Below are positions 7,417 through 12,221 of a stretch of 12,221 bases of DNA, in pieces. Position 1 is the first letter of the stretch. Each line of letters begins with the position of its first letter. The position numbers were made by a program, and so were the translations under genes. Below the pieces are notes generated by a model. That model saw only the letters and a program-made list of their open reading frames with translations, did no database searches and was not told the origin of the DNA. Source of the DNA: Bacteroidota bacterium (GTDB taxonomy: Bacteria > Bacteroidota > Bacteroidia > Chitinophagales > Saprospiraceae); contig JAJRQS010000115.1 of assembly GCA_024280135.1 (NCBI GenBank), positions 1 to 12,221 of the forward strand, in the 5' to 3' direction.

Positions 7417-9836
7417 CTTTTCAATTGATTGTAGTCTAAATAATACAAGACCTTTAAACTGATGGCGTTATTTTTGTCACCGACAAAAGTTTCATTGATC
7501 GTTTCGCCTAATGAAAATAATGCATCCGTATTTCCAATGGCAAAGTTTTTCCAAGTCAAGTACAAATCACTTCCAGGACTAAAATGCCAACGATAGACAA
7601 AGTCAATACTGAAAAAGTCAAAAGTTTGATCATGCAAAGGTACTTTGTTTTCGTCTATACCTTTGTAAGGAGTAGTAGATAAAGAACCGTCTAGCTCCAA
7701 CAAAAAATAATCTATGGTCTCTAATTGGGTCCAATAGTTTCTGCCATAGAAGGAGCAAGTCATATTGGTATTAATTTTATAATCAATAGACAAAGAGGAA
7801 ATAAGGGTGTTTCTATTTCTTTTTCCCAGAATAACATCTGAGGGATTTAGGGCATCATAACCCAGCGCGTTATTATCTTTCCAAATGTAAGAACGCATTC
7901 TCTTATTCCAATTATAATCTAGATTAATTCGGGAGGTTAGTTTGTCAGAAAAACGATAGCGTAGTCCTAGATCGACATTACCTCTTCGGGTGTCTTCGTC
8001 AGTAGCACCTTGACTCGTTTGGATATCGAGCGCAAATTTTTGATTATAATCAGTGCTTCCAAAAGCCCAGATGTTTAGAACTTTACGAGTCGTATAAAAA
8101 CGTCCAGGAGATCTAGGTTCATAGAAGTCTTGCCCAAGAAAAGGCCGTATAAAACCGCCAATTCCTAGAGATAAAAACTTTTTAGTCGTCAATCGACCAT
8201 TAAAATTAATCCAATATTCTACAAATTCATTTGGGTCATAAAGGTATTCAGTACCAGTCGAAAGCCTTAAGTTGTAACTCCGTAGATTTTTGGGTTTGCG
8301 CTCACGATAATTTCCTCTAATGTATATTTCTCTACTATTATTTCTTCTTTGAAATCCAAAGTCATTCGGGTTATAAGTATCGCTAACTTCCGCATAGTTT
8401 ACATCATAAGTTAATTTTCCACTTTGCTTCCCTGCACTTAGTTTCAGTTTGTGTCCAATGGTGTTTTCTTCATTAGGGAGTATGATTTGACTAATTGCCG
8501 CAACTCCATCTGTATTCCATTTTTGGTCTTTGGTATTTAAAGAATAATCGATTGCCGTAACATTGGCATCGTAGTCATGTCCTTCTCTAAAAACATTTGA
8601 ATTGATAATAGCAACAGAGGAATTATTTTTCAGCTGTTGATCGAATACTAAGATGTTATAGTTTGTAAGCGGGTTTGTTTCTATTTTTGTGTCATCTTCA
8701 AAAGAAGTAAAAGTTCTAGCTTCGACGGCATTCAAAAAGCCAATACCCAGTTTTTTATCTGTTCGTCCTGATACTTTGATGGCATTGATCAGCTGACTTT
8801 TCGTTGGGTTTTTCTTTATTTTTTTTCCAGTAGAATAGGCCTTGTACCCATTCAATGGCGAACTACCAATCCGACGTGTATAAATGATATCTCCTTTTTC
8901 AAATAATTCTGTCCCTTCTGTAAAAAAAGGTCTTCTCTCTGAGTAGAAGACTTCAAACGGTGAAATATTTAAAACTTGCGCATCAGAGCGGGTCTGTGAA
9001 AAGTCTGGAATAACAGTCAAATCCAAGGTGAAAGCATTATTCAAGCCTAGTTTAATATCTCCTCCACCTCCATACGCATATTGGTTGCCATCAGGTCCAG
9101 TCTGAACTCCAAGGGAGATAAAAGGTGTTGCAGATAATCGAAGAGGTGCATTAATACTTTTTATGTTTTGCATGATGCCTGCTTGGTTGACGAAACCATT
9201 GATGTTTGGATCTACTTTGTTCCAACTTGATTTTTCTTTGGTTCTCTGAATACTTCTAAATACATTAACGCCCCAAGATTGCACATCCGTAGAAGGAAAT
9301 CGAATGGCAGAAAAAGGTATTTCTATTTCAACAGCCCAAGAATCTTCCTCCACGACGACTTTGCTATTCCAGACAGCATCCCAATTGTTGTCTTCCCCAA
9401 AAGTAGCGATTTTAGCATCAAATTGAGTGCCTGCCGCCGTGACAATAAACTCAAAAGCTTCTATTTCACTCATAAAGGGATCTAAGAGAACACCAAAAAA
9501 ATCTGCATTTCCGATACCATCTCTTTCGCTTAATTCCTTACGTACATCCGTTCTTTTGTCATAGCTTCGGGCGAATATATAGACCGCAGCATCACTATAA
9601 AGTACTTTGACTTCTGTCTTGGCAATGGAGGGAGCACCCACTTCAGCTCCCTGCCATTGTGTAAAATCAGTTAAAATGGTGGCTTCAGCCCAAGCAGCTT
9701 CTTCCGCTTTTCCATCAATTTTAATTGACTCACTAGTACGTTTGGCTTGAAAAGTCCTTTTGGGGAGCTCTTTTGAATCTTGGGCTTGCGCAAAAATGGT
9801 TATACAAACTAAGAGTAATAGTTGGATTATTTTCAT
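7404..9836 (-). CDS. DUF5916 outer-membrane protein with N-terminal CBM9-like domain
   Basis: An 810-residue protein with a clear signal peptide (MKIIQLLLLVCITIFAQA, cleavage expected after residue 18). Residues about 35-215 form a carbohydrate-binding-family-9-like beta-sandwich: IKIDGKAEEAAWAEA, VKVLYSDAAVYIFARSYD, DFFGVLLDPF, WAVEIEIPFSAIRFP. The DUF5916 hallmark follows near residues 290-325 (FYSERRPFFTEGTELFEKG, then YTRRIGSSP). The rest, to YYLDYNQLKRKKS, is a series of alternating aromatic strands consistent with an outer-membrane beta-barrel. Length fits the family. The substrate is unknown; the CBM9-like domain suggests glycan or cell-surface binding, which is inference. It has no SusC/SusD or glycoside-hydrolase neighbour, so a polysaccharide-utilisation role is not supported here. 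An 8-bp inverted repeat lies just upstream of the ATG. No T9SS sorting domain is present, as expected for an integral barrel. Confidence 0.9.
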   Translation of the reverse strand: MKIIQLLLLVCITIFAQAQDSKELPKRTFQAKRTSESIKIDGKAEEAAWAEATILTDFTQWQGAEVGAPSIAKTEVKVLYSDAAVYIFARSYDKRTDVRKELSERDGIGNADFFGVLLDPFMSEIEAFEFIVTAAGTQFDAKIATFGEDNNWDAVWNSKVVVEEDSWAVEIEIPFSAIRFPSTDVQSWGVNVFRSIQRTKEKSSWNKVDPNINGFVNQAGIMQNIKSINAPLRLSATPFISLGVQTGPDGNQYAYGGGGDIKLGLNNAFTLDLTVIPDFSQTRSDAQVLNISPFEVFYSERRPFFTEGTELFEKGDIIYTRRIGSSPLNGYKAYSTGKKIKKNPTKSQLINAIKVSGRTDKKLGIGFLNAVEARTFTSFEDDTKIETNPLTNYNILVFDQQLKNNSSVAIINSNVFREGHDYDANVTAIDYSLNTKDQKWNTDGVAAISQIILPNEENTIGHKLKLSAGKQSGKLTYDVNYAEVSDTYNPNDFGFQRRNNSREIYIRGNYRERKPKNLRSYNLRLSTGTEYLYDPNEFVEYWINFNGRLTTKKFLSLGIGGFIRPFLGQDFYEPRSPGRFYTTRKVLNIWAFGSTDYNQKFALDIQTSQGATDEDTRRGNVDLGLRYRFSDKLTSRINLDYNWNKRMRSYIWKDNNALGYDALNPSDVILGKRNRNTLISSLSIDYKINTNMTCSFYGRNYWTQLETIDYFLLELDGSLSTTPYKGIDENKVPLHDQTFDFFSIDFVYRWHFSPGSDLYLTWKNFAIGNTDALFSLGETINETFVGDKNNAISLKVLYYLDYNQLKRKKS

Positions 9837-9844
9837 TTGGTGGG

Positions 9845-9871
9845 TTTTATAGACTAAAGACGGCTATAAAA
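9845..9871. promoter_or_regulatory. 8-bp inverted repeat upstream of the DUF5916 gene
   Basis: TTTTATAG at 9845-9852 and CTATAAAA at 9864-9871 are perfect inverted copies with an 11-base spacer, beginning 9 bases before the DUF5916 start codon (minus strand). It could be an operator or a leader stem-loop. An 8-bp repeat of this kind is expected by chance a few times in 12 kb, so only its position supports it. Confidence 0.35.
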
Positions 9872-10156
9872 TGGAAATGTTGCACAGGAATGGCATGACT
9901 TATTAATGGGCCAGTAAAGTGCCTAGATGTGTGTATTCTACTTTAGGATTGATTTCCTTAGGTCTTGTGGAATGATTCTTAGACCCACGTCTTTAGTAAA
10001 AAATGACCCGAACCATTGAAAAGAATAAGATTGTATATATATTGTGTCGCTGCATCATTTCGAGTGGAGTTTTAGGTTAGATGAGTTTTAACTTTTTTCT
10101 GCCACCACTCGTAAAAATGCTTGATGTACTAGACAGGAACCAATAAAAAATAAGAA
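9872..10156. other. Long intergenic region without a recognisable gene
   Basis: Most of the 320-base gap between the divergent DUF5916 and paiB-like genes. I see no coding sequence, tRNA or exact TAnnTTTG promoter box. It contains the left copy of a 14-base direct repeat (10007-10020), a TA-rich patch (10033-10043), and a 7-bp inverted repeat, CGAGTGG at 10061-10067 with CCACTCG at 10105-10111. The leader just before 10157 is A-rich (AATAAAAAATAAGAA), typical for translation starts in this phylum. Confidence 0.5.
10007..10020 (+). repeat. Left copy of 14-base direct repeat bracketing the paiB-like gene
   Basis: CCCGAACCATTGAA; an identical copy lies at 10903-10916 in the same orientation, about 0.9 kb away, with the paiB-like gene and its flanks in between. 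Sequence just outside the repeats does not match. Confidence 0.55.
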
Positions 10157-10780
10157 ATGTATATTCCAGAAATATTTAATAGTAAAGACGCAATACAAGC
10201 TGTCTCTTTTATGAGAAAGTTTAATTTTGGAATAATTATTTCTTCTGAGAAAGGAAAACCAATCGCTACTCATTTGCCATTTGTAATTACAGAAAGGCAA
10301 GGTTACATTATTTTGACTTCACATTTTGCGAAAGCAAATAATCAATCAAAAAACATACAAGCAGATGAAATTCTTGTGATTTTTACAGAGCCACATGCTT
10401 ATATTTCTCCAAAACTATATAACAAAAAGGAGAATGTCCCAACTTGGAACTATGTCTCTGTTCATGCTTACGGAACGGCAAAAGTATTAGAAAAGGAGAC
10501 GGAGGTTTTTGAAGTCTTGGAGCAAATGATTAAAAGTTTTGATGTGGATTATATGGACCAATGGAATGAATTATCGAAAGATTATAAGAGGAGGATGGCT
10601 AGTGGAATAATTGCTTTTGAAATTCAAGTTAATGAACTTCAATTCCAAGAAAAATTGAGCCAAAACAAATCGAAAAATGAACAAGATAAAATTATTAATA
10701 ATCTTTTAGAGAGTGAAATGGGTAGTGACGTTTTACTTGCGAAATACATGAAAGAAAAGAAAACGGATCTACAAAAATAG
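10157..10780 (+). CDS. PaiB-like FMN-binding protein (PF04299-type 'negative transcriptional regulator')
   Basis: This 207-residue protein is full length for the PaiB family and carries its signature blocks in order: MYIPEIF at the start, THLPF (38-42), HFAKANNQ (56-63), PHAYISP (79-85), PTWNYVSVHAYG (95-106), IIAFEIQVNEL (151-161) and KLSQNK (166-171). The fold is a split-barrel flavin-binding domain; the name comes from Bacillus subtilis PaiB, linked to repression of sporulation and protease genes, but most homologues are uncharacterised and may bind FMN or heme-like ligands. No paiA-like acetyltransferase neighbour is present, so it stands alone. The A-rich leader supports the ATG at 10157. 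The gene is convergent with the PLP enzyme and lies between two copies of a 14-base direct repeat, which may reflect insertion as a unit. Its internal wording appears ordinary for the phylum. Confidence 0.9.
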   Translation: MYIPEIFNSKDAIQAVSFMRKFNFGIIISSEKGKPIATHLPFVITERQGYIILTSHFAKANNQSKNIQADEILVIFTEPHAYISPKLYNKKENVPTWNYVSVHAYGTAKVLEKETEVFEVLEQMIKSFDVDYMDQWNELSKDYKRRMASGIIAFEIQVNELQFQEKLSQNKSKNEQDKIINNLLESEMGSDVLLAKYMKEKKTDLQK

Positions 10781-10921
10781 GACATGGGGCCAGACTATCG
10801 GGATGGGCTTTTGAAGTTGACTATATTCGTCGGGCAGGTTGAACAGTTTACAAAACTTAAATTGGAGATAAAAATGCTAATTTCAAAAAAGTATCTTTCT
10901 TTCCCGAACCATTGAAGTTAC
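10781..10921. other. Convergent intergenic spacer, no clear terminator
   Basis: These 141 bases separate the paiB-like stop from the stop of the PLP enzyme on the other strand. I could not find a GC stem followed by a T-run for either gene. The first part (10781-10840) is less AT-rich than the surrounding spacer, with short G-rich words (ATGGGG, CGGGATGGG, CGTCGGGC). The right copy of the direct repeat is near its end. Confidence 0.45.
10903..10916 (+). repeat. Right copy of 14-base direct repeat bracketing the paiB-like gene
   Basis: CCCGAACCATTGAA, identical to 10007-10020. It ends six bases before the last codon position of the PLP enzyme gene (stop at 10922-10924, minus strand). Confidence 0.55.
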
Positions 10922-12073
10922 TTAAAAAGATTTAAAGACCTGTACCAGTCGTTCAAGATCGTCCCAGCTATTATAGACATTGGGGGAGACCCGGACGGCA
11001 TCTCCACGATAAGAAACAAAAATCCCTCTACTCTGTAGTTTTTCTTTTAAAGCATTCATCGGAATATGTTTGGGCAAATAAATCCCAAATAAATGACTAG
11101 AACGAAATGCTTCTTCCTCAATAAAACACCCAATCGCTTGGAGTTCTTGGATGGCATCTTTCGTTATTTGCAAACAGTAATTTTGTATTTTACTCGGTTG
11201 CCAATGAATCAGTTGTTCGATGGCTTTATTTAACATGGGGTTAAGCGTGAAATTACTGGATTCGCCGACTGAAAAACGACCCGATTTCGGTTGGTAATCA
11301 GGCTGGTAGTTAACGAGTTGCCCAAAATCCTCGCTACCTTTTCTATTGATCCAATTTTCTTCGATTGGGAGCCCATCATTGAAACTATCATGATAGTAGG
11401 CAAGCCCAGTAGCGTATGGACCCAATAGCCATTTGTAGCCCGCCGTAATGAGTGCATCTGGTTCATATTCCCTTACGGAAAAAGGTAAGGCTCCTAGCGA
11501 TTGGGTGCCGTCAATAATGAGTTTTGCTCCATGTAATTTCGTCTTTGCACGAATGGCTTTCAAATCAAACAAAGTCCCATCTGCCCAGTGTACATGTGGT
11601 AAAGAAACCACAACAGTCTTGGACGAAATTGCCGCTAGGATGGCTTCATTCCATTTTTGTCCTCTTTGTAGGAAGGCTTTGGGTGCATCGACAATCACTA
11701 ATTTGCCACCGTATTTTTGCGCAAGCCGCAGCCAACTATATACCTGACTAGGAAACTGCCCCTCTACAATCAAAATTTCATCTCCTCTTTCCAATTGAAT
11801 GTTATTTGCAACAGTAGCAATCCCATAAGAAACAGCAGGTATTATCGCCACGTTTTGATAATCTGGGATGTCCACTAGTCTTGCAAAATTCTTTTTCAAG
11901 GTCGTGGGAATCTTGAAAAAATCGTCAACGTCCATCTTGTAGGGTTGCCCTTTTCCCAAAACGGCTTCTTGACCCACTTCAATGACCGATTTTAAAAGTG
12001 GTGACATATAGGCACCATTTAAATAGGCAACATGAGTTTCTAATATGAATTTATCCTTTTGGTTGACGAACAT
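10922..12073 (-). CDS. Class V-fold PLP-dependent aminotransferase-like enzyme
   Basis: A 383-residue fold-type I PLP enzyme of the class V group (cysteine desulfurase, isopenicillin-N epimerase and kynureninase relatives). Visible landmarks: YLNGAYMSP (17-25), near the N-terminus as in the family; SLPHVHWADGTLFDL with the ring-stacking His (160 or 162); IIDGTQSLG with Asp188 for the pyridine nitrogen and Gln191; and AGYKWLLGP with Lys214 as the Schiff-base lysine. The C-terminal domain ends VSYRGDAVRVSPNVYNSWDDLERL, the usual terminal fold. The mobile-loop Cys used by SufS-type desulfurases is not apparent at the RGDAVR position, so a desulfurase role is unlikely; the true substrate cannot be assigned. 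No sulfur, tryptophan or cell-wall pathway gene adjoins it. The ATG at 12073 is preferred because it gives the expected short lead-in. It is divergent from the gene at 12113, whose promoter overlaps its first codons. Confidence 0.92.
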   Translation of the reverse strand: MFVNQKDKFILETHVAYLNGAYMSPLLKSVIEVGQEAVLGKGQPYKMDVDDFFKIPTTLKKNFARLVDIPDYQNVAIIPAVSYGIATVANNIQLERGDEILIVEGQFPSQVYSWLRLAQKYGGKLVIVDAPKAFLQRGQKWNEAILAAISSKTVVVSLPHVHWADGTLFDLKAIRAKTKLHGAKLIIDGTQSLGALPFSVREYEPDALITAGYKWLLGPYATGLAYYHDSFNDGLPIEENWINRKGSEDFGQLVNYQPDYQPKSGRFSVGESSNFTLNPMLNKAIEQLIHWQPSKIQNYCLQITKDAIQELQAIGCFIEEEAFRSSHLFGIYLPKHIPMNALKEKLQSRGIFVSYRGDAVRVSPNVYNSWDDLERLVQVFKSF

Positions 12074-12087
12074 TTATGTTATCTTTG
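12058..12087 (+). promoter_or_regulatory. Bacteroidota-type promoter for the gene at 12113
   Basis: TTTG at 12058-12061 and TATCTTTG at 12080-12087 match the -33 TTTG and -7 TAnnTTTG elements with an 18-base gap. The expected transcript start is near 12094, giving a leader of about 20 bases. The -33 box lies inside the first codons of the PLP enzyme on the opposite strand. Confidence 0.7.
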
Positions 12088-12112
12088 ACTTTGTCATTGA
12101 ATTCTGCAAATT

Positions 12113-12221
12113 ATGAAACATTTCACTTCCTTCCTACTCTTAGGCATTTTTTTATTTCTTTTTACTAATATTTTTGCGCAAGAAAATGATAAAGGGGTCG
12201 TCCTAGAAACGGCAACAGGGA
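12113..12221 (+). CDS. Exported protein of unknown function, N-terminal 36 residues only (3' end off window)
   Basis: An open frame starts at ATG 12113 and runs off the right edge. It begins MKHFTSFLLLGIFLFLFTNI, a basic start and a long hydrophobic core, then FAQENDKG, consistent with a signal peptidase I site after FA (residue 22) or close by. The mature protein would start QENDKGVVLETATG. Too little is present to name a family. A well-formed promoter lies directly upstream and the gene is divergent from the PLP enzyme, with 39 bases between start codons. The frame is too short to have been counted as a complete gene, but the signal peptide plus promoter make it convincing. Confidence 0.8.
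   Translation, partial: MKHFTSFLLLGIFLFLFTNIFAQENDKGVVLETATG

Noticed and set aside
10061..10111. Integron attC site at the paiB-like leader
   Set aside because: A GTTAGAT word resembles GTTRRRY and there is a 7-bp inverted repeat, but the partner RYYYAAC box is absent in the required order, and no integrase or cassette array is present.
10903..10921. Insertion-sequence end or target-site duplication
   Set aside because: There is no transposase and no terminal inverted repeats inside the 14-base copies, so an insertion sequence is not supported; only the direct repeat itself is reported.
11448..11751. Plus-strand open frames of about 75-100 codons opposite the PLP enzyme
   Set aside because: They lie opposite the conserved PLP-binding segment, have high Cys/Ser content without domains, and have no promoter.

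Overview
The window looks like a chromosomal segment of a gliding or type IX secretion (T9SS)-bearing member of the Bacteroidota. The evidence is the C-terminal half of the T9SS translocon protein SprA, a DUF5916 outer-membrane protein, a Bacteroidota-type small PspC protein, A-rich leaders in place of Shine-Dalgarno sequences, and two promoters matching the Bacteroidota sigma consensus (TTTG or TTG upstream, TAnnTTTG at -7). The AT-rich composition and family flavour would suit Saprospiria or Chitinophagia, but the genus cannot be read from the sequence.

Layout. 1-4188 (+): SprA, its N-terminal half lying off the left edge; two internal segments are extremely rich in lysine. 4189-4303: convergent intergenic space with a strong bidirectional terminator and two further stem-loops. 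4304-7138 (-): a large superfamily 1 DNA2/NAM7-type helicase with a DUF4011-like N-terminal region and a C-terminal Vsr/MTES_1575-like nuclease fold whose acidic motif looks substituted. 7162-7377 (+): a 71-residue PspC-family membrane protein, divergent from the helicase with only 23 bases between the start codons. 7404-9836 (-): DUF5916 outer-membrane protein with a CBM9-like N-terminal domain. 9837-10156: a 320-base gap without a recognisable gene. 10157-10780 (+): PaiB-like FMN-binding protein. 10922-12073 (-): class V-fold PLP-dependent enzyme. 12113 to the right edge (+): first 36 codons of an exported protein.

Most genes are singly transcribed and alternate in strand (three convergent and three divergent junctions), so there is no evident operon. 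SprA and the DUF5916 protein belong to the outer membrane, PspC to the inner membrane, and the helicase, PaiB-like protein and PLP enzyme to the cytoplasm.

Points that deserve a second look: the single-gene helicase-nuclease, which resembles stand-alone defence or DNA-repair helicases and has an altered nuclease motif; the three consecutive stem-loops in its 3' untranslated region, which could release a small RNA; the lysine-rich inserts in SprA; and a 14-base direct repeat that brackets the paiB-like gene. No tRNA, rRNA, CRISPR array, transposase or integrase was seen.
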